From positions 1 through 14,751 of the forward strand of contig CAYRWE010000122.1 of assembly GCA_964427655.1 (NCBI GenBank): a stretch of 14,751 nt of DNA, given 5' to 3'. A program made the translations under genes and the position numbers. Below are positions 6,871 through 13,931 of this stretch, one piece after another. Positions within the stretch are counted from its first letter, which is position 1. Every line of letters begins with the position of its first letter. Source of the DNA: CAVQNQ01 sp964427655 (GTDB taxonomy: Bacteria > Acidobacteriota > Terriglobia > Bryobacterales > Bryobacteraceae). Under the pieces are notes generated by a model. It did not search any database. It was not told the DNA's origin and saw only the letters and a program-made list of their open reading frames with translations.

Positions 6871-8354
6871 CGGGAGCTCGCGCCCGGCGCGCTGGAGCCC
6901 TCGCGCGCGCGAATGTAGCGCTCCGTTTTCGGGTCGGCGGCATTCCAGCGCGGCGCCTCGGCGCTGTCCGCGATTCTGAAAACGGCCAGGGCGATGGCGC
7001 GGTCGACGCGCGCCATGTTGGCGTAATCGAGCTTGGGCCATTCGTCGCCGGGCTGGTGGTAATCGGGGAATTCGTAGCCCACCGAGAGCGTGTGCGCGGG
7101 GACGCCGGCGTCGGCGAAGGCCTGGTTGTCGCTGCGGGAGTAGAAGGGATCGCTGCCTTCCTCGTCCTTGACCACGCGCACCCCAGTCTCCTGGCCCGCC
7201 TGTTTCAGCACTCCGGTGATGGAAGTGAAATCGTAGCCGGTGACGTTCACCAGGCCCACGCGCGGGCCGGTGACATCGTCGGTGCGGCCCATCTGTTCCA
7301 GGTTCAGGTCGGCCACCGTGCGGGAGAGCGGAAAGACCGGATGGCGGACGTAGTAGCGGGAACCGACCAGGCCCAGCTCCTCTCCGAACAGGGCCATGAA
7401 GACGATGCTACGCCTGGGGCGCGCGGGAAGCGCGGCCAGGGTATTGGCGATTTCGATGACCGAGGCGGTGCCGCTGGCGTCGTCATTGGCGCCGTTATAG
7501 ATGTGATCTCCGGGGCCGGTACCGTGGACGCCCAGGTGATCGTAGTGCGCCGTCACGAAAACGAAGGTGCCGGCGAGATCGGCATCCGCGCCGCGCAGCA
7601 CGGCGATCACGTTGCGCACCTTTACTGGCGTGGCGGAAGGAGCAGCCATGTGCGCCGAAACCGTGACTTCGAGAGGCCCGGGTTTGCCCGCGACGGCCTT
7701 GTGGAAAGCTGCATCGGAGATCGCCAGAGTGGGCACGGGAGCGGGCGCGGAGGCCTCGCGCAGCCGCGCATCGCTGCCCGATGGCAGCCGCCCGGAGCGC
7801 TCCAGAATCACCAACGCGGGCTGCAGGCGCGCAAACAGGGCGGCCAGCCGTCCCATCCCCACGGCCGCGCCGGCATTCAGAACCAGAACCTTGCCGCGCA
7901 CCTCGTCGGGCGTGAGGGCGTTCAAGGCCGCGGAATCGCCGACCGAAGCTTTCAAGACGGCCGCGTGGCTGAGATCCACGGCACCGGGTTCGAGAACGCC
8001 CATGTTGGACTGCGCGGGCTGGACCGGCCCGGCGGGCGTTTCCAGCGTGACGGAAAGCCCTTGCAGGTTCGGCTGCACGGAAACGTAAACGACGGTCTGG
8101 AAGTAGCCATCGTCGCCGGCTGGCTCCAGGCCCGCGCGGCGGAACTGGGCGGCCACATATTGCGCGGCGATATCCAGGCCCGGCGAAGGAGTGGCGCGGC
8201 CCTGTAGCTCATCCGAGGCCAGAAAGGAGACATCCGCCTTGAGGTCGTTGGGAGTGAGGCGCGCGGCCACCTGCTGCGGCGTGGGCGCGGTCTGCGCCCC
8301 CAGGCATAGCGAGGCTGCCAGAATGCCAGCGGCCAGGGGTGATTTGGATCTCAT
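6867..8354 (-). CDS. Secreted M28-family zinc aminopeptidase
   Basis: A secreted co-catalytic di-zinc exopeptidase of the M28 family, 495 residues. Residues 1-20 form a signal peptide (MRSKSPLAAGILAASLCLGA) with likely cleavage before Gln21. Residues about 95-245 form an inserted region in the position of a protease-associated (PA) domain. The catalytic domain follows, with expected zinc ligands and catalytic residues in order: His270 (AHYDHLG), Asp291 (GANDDASG), the Glu325-Glu326 pair (FGEELG), Glu353 (NLEQMGR, Glu where many relatives have Asp) and His433 (DYHQPGDEW). The enzyme probably trims N-terminal residues from peptides outside the cytoplasm. The ATG at 8354 is chosen because the signal peptide begins there; a ribosome-binding site is not visible. 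It is the first gene of the leftward operon, and the adjacent transporter gene hints at peptide-derived or small-molecule handling only loosely. Confidence 0.92.
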   Translation of the reverse strand: MRSKSPLAAGILAASLCLGAQTAPTPQQVAARLTPNDLKADVSFLASDELQGRATPSPGLDIAAQYVAAQFRRAGLEPAGDDGYFQTVVYVSVQPNLQGLSVTLETPAGPVQPAQSNMGVLEPGAVDLSHAAVLKASVGDSAALNALTPDEVRGKVLVLNAGAAVGMGRLAALFARLQPALVILERSGRLPSGSDARLREASAPAPVPTLAISDAAFHKAVAGKPGPLEVTVSAHMAAPSATPVKVRNVIAVLRGADADLAGTFVFVTAHYDHLGVHGTGPGDHIYNGANDDASGTASVIEIANTLAALPARPRRSIVFMALFGEELGLVGSRYYVRHPVFPLSRTVADLNLEQMGRTDDVTGPRVGLVNVTGYDFTSITGVLKQAGQETGVRVVKDEEGSDPFYSRSDNQAFADAGVPAHTLSVGYEFPDYHQPGDEWPKLDYANMARVDRAIALAVFRIADSAEAPRWNAADPKTERYIRAREGSSAPGASSR

Positions 8355-8373
8355 CTGACTAAGGGAAAGGCCT

Positions 8374-8398
8374 GCCGTATGATTTTCATCATACCGGC
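8374..8398. repeat. Imperfect palindrome upstream of M28 peptidase gene
   Basis: GTATGAT (8377-8383) and ATCATAC (8388-8394) pair perfectly over a 4-nt loop, TTTC. After one bulged C (8395) three more G/C pairs extend the stem (GCC 8374-8376 with GGC 8396-8398). Its near edge is 20 bp from the peptidase ATG and it covers a possible -10 hexamer, so it could be an operator or a 5' leader hairpin. It does not match a regulator site I can name; likeness to a Fur-type TGAT...ATCA pattern is superficial. Confidence 0.5.
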
Positions 8399-8469
8399 TC
8401 CGGCACGGAAGGGGGGGCTGGGCAGCCGTGAAGGCCGCCGCTCCTCGGTGCTGTACGTCTTTACCCCGC

Positions 8470-8478
8470 TGGTACAAT
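8470..8478 (+). promoter_or_regulatory. Predicted extended -10 promoter for the sigma-factor operon
   Basis: TGGTACAAT combines the TGn extension with a -10 hexamer matching TATAAT in 5 of 6 positions. No good -35 is seen at normal spacing, which is usual for extended -10 promoters. Transcription would begin near 8485, leaving a 5' leader of about 63 nt before the GTG start. A competing reading is TTGACA at 8513-8518 with a poor -10 17 bp later (TTTTAG), which would give an almost leaderless transcript. Confidence 0.4.
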
Positions 8479-8515
8479 AACCCTAGCGGATCAGACGCTT
8501 TAGATTCCACGTTTG

Positions 8516-8549
8516 ACAGGTTCCGGCGTCATCAGTTTTAGGAACCTGT
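8516..8549 (+). promoter_or_regulatory. Inverted repeat over RBS and start codon of the sigma-factor gene
   Basis: ACAGGTTCC (8516-8524) and GGAACCTGT (8541-8549) are perfect 9-bp complements separated by 16 nt. The right arm contains most of the AGGAA ribosome-binding site (8540-8544) and the first two bases of the GTG start codon. In an mRNA beginning upstream of 8516 it would fold and hide the translation start. At DNA level the two arms could be a regulator's operator. Both arms contain GGAAC, the -35 core recognised by many ECF sigma factors, in opposite orientations. Confidence 0.5.
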
Positions 8550-9096
8550 GGAAACGGCCGTTTACAACCTGATGAGTGAAGTGATCGAGCCTGGCCTGGA
8601 ACTTGCAGACAGGCAGAACCGCTTTGTTTCAGAACACTTGCGGAGGATCTTCGTGCAGATCTACCGCATTGTGGGGAACGTCGCGGATGCCCAGGATCTC
8701 ACTCAGGAGGCCTTCATCAAGGCGCTCCAGCATCAGGAACAACTCAAGGACGAGCAGAAAGCCGCGCACTGGCTGTCGAGAATTGCAACAAACACGGCCA
8801 TCGACTTCCTCCGGCGCAGCGGCCGCGCATCGTTTTGCGAACTCGATGACGCCACCCAGAGCCACGGTGAAAGCCCGGAGCAGCTTCTGCTGCGCTCCGA
8901 GGAACGCAACTACCTGGCGGATGGGCTGCGCCTGCTGAGCCCGCGCGAGCGCGCCGCCCTGATGCTGCGCGATGTCGAGGGGCTGCCCGCCGAAGAAGTC
9001 GCCAAGCGGCTGAGCTGTTCGAAGGCCACCGTGAGATCGCACATAGCTAACGCGCGGACCAAGTTCCGCCGTTACGTGGAAAGAAGGAAGCGGTAA
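8548..9096 (+). CDS. ECF-type RNA polymerase sigma factor (RpoE-like)
   Basis: A 182-residue group 4 (extracytoplasmic function) sigma-70 factor that would direct RNA polymerase to a dedicated regulon. Region 2 spans about 25-92, with VGNVADAQDLTQEAFIKAL (42-60) and WLSRIATNTAIDFLRR (75-90), the classic ECF signatures for core binding and -10 recognition. A linker (93-117) is followed by region 4 (about 118-175) with LSPRERAALMLRDVEGLPAEEVA and the helix-turn-helix LSCSKATVRSHIANAR (155-170). The GTG start at 8548 has AGGAA about 4 nt upstream; an in-frame ATG at 8572 is an alternative. The next gene, 4 nt after the stop, is a zinc-finger anti-sigma factor, which indicates control by sequestration. 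The 24-residue N-terminal extension ahead of region 2 is somewhat long. Confidence 0.92.
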   Translation: METAVYNLMSEVIEPGLELADRQNRFVSEHLRRIFVQIYRIVGNVADAQDLTQEAFIKALQHQEQLKDEQKAAHWLSRIATNTAIDFLRRSGRASFCELDDATQSHGESPEQLLLRSEERNYLADGLRLLSPRERAALMLRDVEGLPAEEVAKRLSCSKATVRSHIANARTKFRRYVERRKR

Positions 9097-9100
9097 GAGG

Positions 9101-9661
9101 ATGAAACACCCGAATCAGGCTGCCTTGGCGTTGCACGCGGGTGGGGACCTGGGCTGGGCCGCCCGCTGGAGGATGGCCCGCCACCTGGCCCAATGCGCGC
9201 GCTGCCGCGAAGAGGTGGCGGCTTATCGGGGGCTGCGCGAGATCGTCCCCGACGTGGCCGGAATCCCCGAGGTTCCCTGGAACCGGCTGGCCGCCGAGAT
9301 GAAAGCCAATATCCGTTTGGGGCTGGCTGCCGGGCAGTGTGTGCGGGCGGATGAGCCGCCGGTGCGCGATTCGCTGTGGTTCGCGCGCGGTCGCGCCATG
9401 GTGGCCATGGCCAGTGCCGCCGCGCTGCTGGTGGCCGGGCTGATTCTGGAGCGTCCCGCGCCCAAGCCTTTCGAAGATGGCGTGGTGGTGCAGGCCACCC
9501 GCAACGGAATTCAGGTGAAGGAAGGCGGACAGGCGCTCGGCCTGATGAACGCCGGAGCGCGCAACGTCACCTATTCGGTGGGCGCGCAGGGATCGATGAG
9601 GGCTCGCTACGAGGATCCCGAAACGGGCCTCGTGACGATCAATGACGTATATGCCGAGTAA
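9101..9661 (+). CDS. Membrane anti-sigma factor with ZAS-type zinc site
   Basis: The likely partner and inhibitor of the ECF sigma factor encoded just upstream. The 186-residue protein has the zinc-associated anti-sigma motif His28-x3-Cys32-x2-Cys35 (RHLAQCARCREE) in a cytoplasmic N-terminal domain. One hydrophobic segment (about 98-116, rich in Ala/Leu/Val) should span the inner membrane. The remaining ~70 residues (117-186) would be periplasmic and could sense the signal; I do not recognise this part. The classical arrangement is that the N-terminal helices clamp the sigma factor until the anti-sigma factor is cleaved or changes shape. The ATG is preceded by GAAGGAAG (9083-9090) and AAGAGG. 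Its 3' end overlaps the next gene by up to 20 nt, so all three genes are probably one operon. Confidence 0.88.
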   Translation: MKHPNQAALALHAGGDLGWAARWRMARHLAQCARCREEVAAYRGLREIVPDVAGIPEVPWNRLAAEMKANIRLGLAAGQCVRADEPPVRDSLWFARGRAMVAMASAAALLVAGLILERPAPKPFEDGVVVQATRNGIQVKEGGQALGLMNAGARNVTYSVGAQGSMRARYEDPETGLVTINDVYAE

Positions 9662-10799
9662 CGCGCAGTGGAGGCTGCTGCTGGCCGGGTTGATCGGCAC
9701 GGCGGGCCTGGCGGCGCAGGATGTGCCCCTGCCGGGGGGTTCGATCGATTTCAATCTGCCCAAAGATTCTCCGGTGACGCTGTTGAACATCTCGACCGGC
9801 GAATCGCGCGCCACGGCTCGCGGGGCGGCCCTGGTGCTCGACCTGCATATGTCGCTGACGCTGCGCAATGCCGGCACGGCGCGCATCCGCGGGGTCACGC
9901 TGCGGGTGGTCTCGCAAGAGGTCACTCTGGGCGGCAAGGGGTCGGTGGCTTATCCCAGCCTGAACGTGGGGCCCGGCGAAGCCTTTCCGGTGCGCATCGA
10001 CATGCAGTTGATGCGGCCCACGCAGGTGGCCGGCGGGCCTCTGGTAGAAGTCAACCTGGATGGCGTGCTCTTCCAGGACCTCTCCTTTTTCGGGCCGGAC
10101 CGGCTGAATTCCCGGCGCACGATGACGGCCTGGGAGATGGAAGCGCAGCGCGATCGCGAATATTTCAAGCGCATCCTCTCGCAGAACGGGCGCGGCGGCT
10201 TGCAGCAGGCCATGATCGAGAGCCTCGACCGGCAGGGATCTTTGCCGCAACTCGACGTGCGCGTGCTGCGCGGCGGTCGCGCGGTTTCGAGCGCCGCGCC
10301 GGTGCCCGAACGCGTTACGAAGTTCGCGTTTTTGCATTTCCCGGACGCACCCATCGAGCCGCTGGAAGGCTGGGCGCAGGTCTCCGGCAACGAAGCCAGC
10401 GCGCCGCGCGTCGAGGTGCGCAACAGCTCCAAGCGCCCGGTCAAGTACGTGGAACTGGGCTGGGTGCTGAGCGACGCTTCGGGCCGACCGTACCTGGCGG
10501 GATCGCTGCCCTCCGCCGATTCGGCGCTCTATCTGCCGCCCGGCGGGACGGCGCGCGTGCTGCAGGATACCACGCTGCGGTTCTCGTCTAACGGCCAGCC
10601 CATCGCGATTCAGAAGATGACCGGCTTCGTGAGCCAGGTGGAGTTCGCGGACGGCAAGATCTGGGTGCCCAACCGGCAGAGCCTGAACGACGCCCTGCTG
10701 CGCCGCGCGATGGCGCCGTCATCGGAGGAGCAGCGTCTTTCCGGCATCTACCGCCGCAAGGGCCTCGACGCGCTGATCGAGGAACTCAAGAAATTCTGA
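9642..10799 (+). CDS. Secreted protein of unknown function, third gene of the sigma/anti-sigma operon
   Basis: I do not recognise a family for this 385-residue protein. Residues 11-25 form the hydrophobic core of a signal peptide (LLLAGLIGTAGLAAQ), with cleavage likely before Gln26. The mature part looks mostly beta-stranded: about 45-155 resembles an immunoglobulin-like module (SLTLRNAGTARIRGVTLRVV, GPGEAFPVRIDMQL). An acidic/basic helical linker follows (about 160-200, WEMEAQRDREYFKRIL), then a second similar module at about 265-365 (PRVEVRNSSKRPVKYVELGW, LYLPPGGTARVLQDTTLRF). The C-terminus (370-385) is a charged helix. Overlap with the anti-sigma gene suggests it is a sensor partner or target. 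Start could be 9642 or 9651 (MPSNAQW); neither has a ribosome-binding site, so coupling to the upstream gene is likely. Confidence 0.85.
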   Translation: MTYMPSNAQWRLLLAGLIGTAGLAAQDVPLPGGSIDFNLPKDSPVTLLNISTGESRATARGAALVLDLHMSLTLRNAGTARIRGVTLRVVSQEVTLGGKGSVAYPSLNVGPGEAFPVRIDMQLMRPTQVAGGPLVEVNLDGVLFQDLSFFGPDRLNSRRTMTAWEMEAQRDREYFKRILSQNGRGGLQQAMIESLDRQGSLPQLDVRVLRGGRAVSSAAPVPERVTKFAFLHFPDAPIEPLEGWAQVSGNEASAPRVEVRNSSKRPVKYVELGWVLSDASGRPYLAGSLPSADSALYLPPGGTARVLQDTTLRFSSNGQPIAIQKMTGFVSQVEFADGKIWVPNRQSLNDALLRRAMAPSSEEQRLSGIYRRKGLDALIEELKKF

Positions 10800-10936
10800 C
10801 AGCGGCGGGGCTCCTCCGGGTGGCCCCGCACGCATTCGGGCGGTCCTGCGACGCTCGCCGCAGCCGCCATCCATGCTAGGATAAGATATTCCCCTCCCGT
10901 CGATCTTCTAAGGGTAATTGAAGCGCGAATCCTCAT
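10800..10936 (+). other. Spacer between the sigma operon and the degenerate receiver gene
   Basis: This 137-bp region contains one GC-rich stem-loop just after the upstream stop (listed separately). An AT-richer patch TAGGATAAGATATT (10877-10890) could supply a -10 for the downstream gene (TAAGAT at 10882-10887, 4 of 6), but no fitting -35 is seen. No small ORF or RNA gene is evident. Confidence 0.4.
10805..10829 (+). terminator. Possible hairpin terminator without T tract
   Basis: GCGGGGC (10805-10811) pairs perfectly with GCCCCGC (10823-10829) across an 11-nt loop. It begins 6 nt after the stop codon of the secreted-protein gene. No run of T follows, so it is at best a non-canonical terminator or a 3'-end stabiliser. 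Confidence 0.35.
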
Positions 10937-11317
10937 ATGCAGAAGCAGGAACCGAAGCAAGTCCTGGCAGTTCTTAGCGATCTCTTCTTTTCCGTCAAGC
11001 TCATGGACGCGGCCAAACGGGCCGGCATGGCGCTGGAGTTCGTCAAAGACCCGCAGGACGTTCTGGAGAAGGCCCACCGCCGGCCGGCGCTGATCATTTT
11101 CGATCTGAACTTCGAGTCCGCCGATCCCCTGTCGCTGATCGTTCAACTGAAAGGCCAGCCGCAAACTAAGGGAATCAGCTTGATCGGATACCTTTCCCAC
11201 GTTCAGGGAGAACTCAAGATCAAGGCCCAGGAGGCCGGCTGCGACATGGTCTTGGCCCGCTCGGCATTTTCCCAGAACCTGCCCCAGATCTTCAAACGCC
11301 ACGCGGGAATGGGCTGA
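10937..11317 (+). CDS. Degenerate single-domain receiver (CheY-like) protein
   Basis: The 126 residues match the alternating beta/alpha pattern and length of a stand-alone receiver domain. The conserved signalling residues are partly lost. The acidic pair after strand 1 is reduced to one acid (VLSDLFF, Asp15). Asp56 remains at the phosphorylation position (LIIFDLN). The Thr/Ser switch position reads IGYLSH (83-88), with no Ser/Thr at the exact site. The invariant Lys before Pro is replaced by Ala107-Arg108 (VLARSAF). It may therefore signal without ordinary phosphotransfer, or bind a partner only. The ATG follows an in-frame TGA closely and has no clear ribosome-binding site. It stands alone, about 100 bp upstream of the next receiver gene, in the same direction. 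Confidence 0.8.
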   Translation: MQKQEPKQVLAVLSDLFFSVKLMDAAKRAGMALEFVKDPQDVLEKAHRRPALIIFDLNFESADPLSLIVQLKGQPQTKGISLIGYLSHVQGELKIKAQEAGCDMVLARSAFSQNLPQIFKRHAGMG

Positions 11318-11343
11318 TCCCCACATCGGACCTTGGCGTGAAG

Positions 11344-11372
11344 TTGGTATTGTCGCGCCGTGGACCTACAAT
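11344..11372 (+). promoter_or_regulatory. Predicted sigma-70-type promoter for the receiver-ntrYX genes
   Basis: TTGGTA (11344-11349, 4 of 6 to TTGACA) and TACAAT (11367-11372, 5 of 6 to TATAAT) are separated by exactly 17 bp. Transcription would begin near 11379, about 45 nt before the proposed TTG start of the receiver gene. It is the best-spaced promoter in the window and would serve the receiver, kinase and sigma-54 activator genes together. Confidence 0.5.
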
Positions 11373-11423
11373 AGCGGTGAAGGGGACATCAATACCCGAT
11401 TCTCAGGTTCGGCGGCTACGTCA

Positions 11424-11822
11424 TTGCCAGCAAATTCGTCCAGTGTGATTCTCGTCGTGGATGATGAACCATTCGTACTCCAAGTGGTTTCCAGCATCCT
11501 CTCCCGCGCCGGATATCCGGTACTGCGGGCCGCGAACCCCTCGGAAGCCCTGGACATTGCTGAGGTGCGGCGCGAGCCCATCGATCTCTTTCTCTGCGAC
11601 GTGGTGCTGCCGGAGCTGAGCGGTCCGGCGCTGGCCGAGCGGCTTTGTCTGCTGCATCCGGAAGCGCGATGCCTGTTCATGGCCGGCCTGCCGGACCAGC
11701 CCGAAATCGCCCGCGCGGTGGCTCGCGGCCAGGCTTTTATCGCCAAGCCTTTCGTCGCCAACGACCTGGTGCAAAAAGTCCGGGAAGTGCTGACGTCGCC
11801 GCTCGTCGACTGCCACGTATAA
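11424..11822 (+). CDS. Single-domain response regulator (receiver only)
   Basis: A 132-residue receiver with no output domain. The acidic pair is Asp13-Asp14 (VVDDEP), the phosphoacceptor is Asp59 (LFLCDVVLPELSG), and the invariant lysine is Lys108 (AFIAKPF). The switch position that is usually Thr/Ser is Ala87 (FMAGLP), so the output conformational change may be weaker or different. It could act as an intermediate in a phosphorelay or as a phosphate sink. I propose a TTG start at 11424, as no ATG precedes the conserved first strand; GTG at 11445 is possible but would start right at strand 1. The upstream frame is open for some distance with no better codon, so the start is uncertain. It lies 21 nt before the NtrY-like kinase gene, suggesting a shared pathway. 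Confidence 0.85.
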   Translation: MPANSSSVILVVDDEPFVLQVVSSILSRAGYPVLRAANPSEALDIAEVRREPIDLFLCDVVLPELSGPALAERLCLLHPEARCLFMAGLPDQPEIARAVARGQAFIAKPFVANDLVQKVREVLTSPLVDCHV

Positions 11823-11843
11823 TCGAGACAGAAGGCCCGCACG

Positions 11844-13927
11844 ATGAAACATCGCTTCTTGTACGGTTGTGCCGCGCTGCTGCTGGTGCTCTCAGTGCTG
11901 GTGGTGGTGTGGCAGGGATCGTTCAACCTGGGGCGCTTCGGGCCGTCGAATCCCGGACAGACGCTGATTTTCTGGGCCATATCGAGCCTCATCTTTGTCC
12001 TAATGGTGGTCCTGGGATGGATTCTGTTCCGCACCGGGGTCAAGCTGTATGTCGAGAGGCAGAGCCACCGCGAGGGGTCGCGTATACGCACCAAGCTGGT
12101 GGTGGGCGCGCTCACGCTGAGCATCGTGCCGGTCTTCTTCCTGGTGCTGTTCAGCGTGGACGTACTGAGCCGCAATATGATGGCGTGGTTCACGCGCCCG
12201 GCCGACCAGCAATTGCGCCTCTTCGTGGACGTCGCCAGCATGCTGCGGAAGGAAATGCGCGACGAGACTTCGGCGCAGGCCGCGCTGTTGGCGGCGCTGC
12301 CGGAGACCCGCCAGGTGCTGGCCGGCGGGCCGCGCACCGAGGGCTTCCTGAGACGCTTCTGCGGCGAGCAGGAGCTGGTGGCGGCAGCCATCTTTCCGCT
12401 GGCCGGCGGACCTCCGCTGGATGCCTGGGGGCCTTACTCCGAGCCGGCCCGCGAAGACCGCGTGAAGGTGGAATACCGCGTGCCCGCGGCCAGCGGCGTG
12501 GCCGGATCGGTGACGCTGGTAGCGCAGGTGCCGCTGAACGTGGCCGGGCGCCTGTCCGAGATCAAAAAGGAATCCCAAGAGCAAAGCCAGATCTACGACA
12601 GCCGCAAGCGGGTGCGCAACAACTATCTCATGCTGATGGCCCTCATCACGCTCTTCGTGCTGTTCGTGGCCACCTGGATCGCGCTGTTCCTGGCCAAACA
12701 GATCAGCGTGCCGATCAGCGCGCTGCTGGAGGCCGCGAGCGAGGTGCGCCGCGGGAACCTCAGGCACCGCGTGGAGGTGCGCGCGGCCGATGAGCTGGGG
12801 TCGCTGGTGCGCGGCTTCAACGAGATGACCCAGGAACTGGAGGCCAACAGCCGCGAGCTCGACCGGCGCCGGCGCTTCACCGAGGCGATTCTGGAGAGCA
12901 TCCCCACGGGGGTGATCTCGATCGGCCCGGATGGCACGATCTACCGCGTGAACCGCGCGCTGGCCAAGATCTTCCCGGAGCGCCAGGCCGCCACGCGCCT
13001 GGAAGACCTGTTCTCGCGCGAGGACACCGCCGAAATTAAATACCTCATGAAGCGCGCCCGGCGCACGGGGGCGGCCTCCGGAGAGCTCGAGATACGCACC
13101 GCCAGCCGCAAGATGCGCCTGGCCGTCACGGTCTCGGCGCTCGAAGAGAAGCTCACTTCGGGATTCGTGGTGGTGCTCGAAGACACCAGCGAATTGCTGC
13201 GCGCGCAGAAGGCCGTGGCGTGGCACGAGGTGGCGCGCCGCGTGGCGCACGAGATCAAGAATCCGCTCACGCCCATCGCGCTTTCGGCGGAGCGCATCGG
13301 CCGCCAGGTGGAGCGGCTCGACCTGCCGCCCGCCAGCGCGCGCATCCTGAACGAATGCACGGCTACGATCGCGCGCTCCGTGGAATCGGTGAAGACCCTG
13401 GTGGATGAGTTCTCGCAGTTTGCCCGCTTTCCGGCCGCGCAGCTCACGCGCTGCGATCTGAACGAGGTGGTAGCCGGAGCGCTGGCCATCTTCCAGGGGC
13501 GCCTGGACGGCATCTCCATCTCGACTCGCTTCGCACCGGATCTGCCGGCGGTCAATCTGGACCGGGAACAGTTCCAGCGCGTGGTGGTCAACCTGGTGGA
13601 TAATGCCGCCGAAGCCATGCAGGAATCGCTGGTCCGGCGACTCGAGATCGCCACCCAGCCGGGCACCGCCGATATGGTGGAAGTGGTGGTGGCGGATTCG
13701 GGACCGGGTGTCAGCCCGGACGATAAGGAGAAGCTCTTTCTTCCCTATTTCTCAACCAAGAATCGCGGCACGGGCCTGGGTCTGGCCATCGTGAGCCACA
13801 TTGTCGCCGAGCACGGCGGGCACATCCGCGTGGAGGACAACCTTCCGGCGGGCGCACGCTTCACGATCGAGATTCCGGCTCTGGTGGAAGCGGAGGCGGG
13901 CGAGCCCCGCCCGGCCGCTCTCAAGGT

Positions 13928-13931
<4 letters not shown>
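11844..13931 (+). CDS. NtrY-like membrane sensor histidine kinase
   Basis: A 695-residue inner-membrane sensor kinase that should phosphorylate the NtrX-like regulator encoded next. Hydrophobic segments at about 4-23, 41-62, 84-106 and 261-284 are predicted membrane helices; residues about 107-260 form the likely periplasmic sensor region. A HAMP domain follows (about 285-335, ISVPISALLEAASEVRRGNL), then a PAS domain (about 345-450, LESIPTGVISIGPDGTIYRVN). The HisKA helix carries the phosphoacceptor His469 in RRVAHEIKNPLTPIALSAERI (long conserved block, 466-485). The ATPase domain has the N box NLVDNAAEA (583-591), G1 DSGPGV (618-623) and G2 TGLGLAIV (643-650). The domain order TM-HAMP-PAS-HisKA-HATPase is that of NtrY. 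In other bacteria NtrY/NtrX regulate nitrogen or redox-related genes; the signal here is unknown. AGAAGG lies about 9 nt before the ATG. Confidence 0.92.

Larger units (their letters stand above)
8355..8547. promoter_or_regulatory. Divergent control region between M28 peptidase and ECF sigma factor
   Basis: This 193-bp region is the only divergent intergenic stretch in the window and must contain start signals for both directions. On the minus strand, TATGAT (8393-8388) matches a -10 hexamer in 5 of 6 positions but has no good -35. On the plus strand TGGTACAAT (8470-8478) is an extended -10. Two inverted repeats lie within it, listed separately. A G/C run at 8411-8417 has no assigned role. 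Confidence 0.55.

Noticed and set aside
6871..7041. An N-terminal extension of the MFS gene inside the peptidase gene
   Set aside because: The extra residues are shadow-like; GTG at 6870 gives a normal MFS N-terminus and a GTGA overlap.
7056..8207. A 383-codon plus-strand frame opposite the M28 peptidase
   Set aside because: Peptidase zinc ligands are all intact on the minus strand; the antisense protein has no recognisable motif.
8300..8354. A lipoprotein signal at the peptidase N-terminus (Cys near residue 17)
   Set aside because: The residue before the Cys is Leu, not Gly/Ala/Ser, so the lipobox is poor; an ordinary signal peptidase I site after LGA fits better.
8541..8567. An ECF autoregulatory promoter using GGAACC as -35
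   Set aside because: No ECF-type -10 (CGT-like) occurs at 16-17 bp spacing, and the start point would fall inside the gene. The minus-strand copy likewise lacks a properly spaced -10.
12000..13250. A 416-codon minus-strand frame opposite the histidine kinase
   Set aside because: It lies wholly within the conserved kinase gene on the other strand and has His/Arg/Gln-rich shadow composition.
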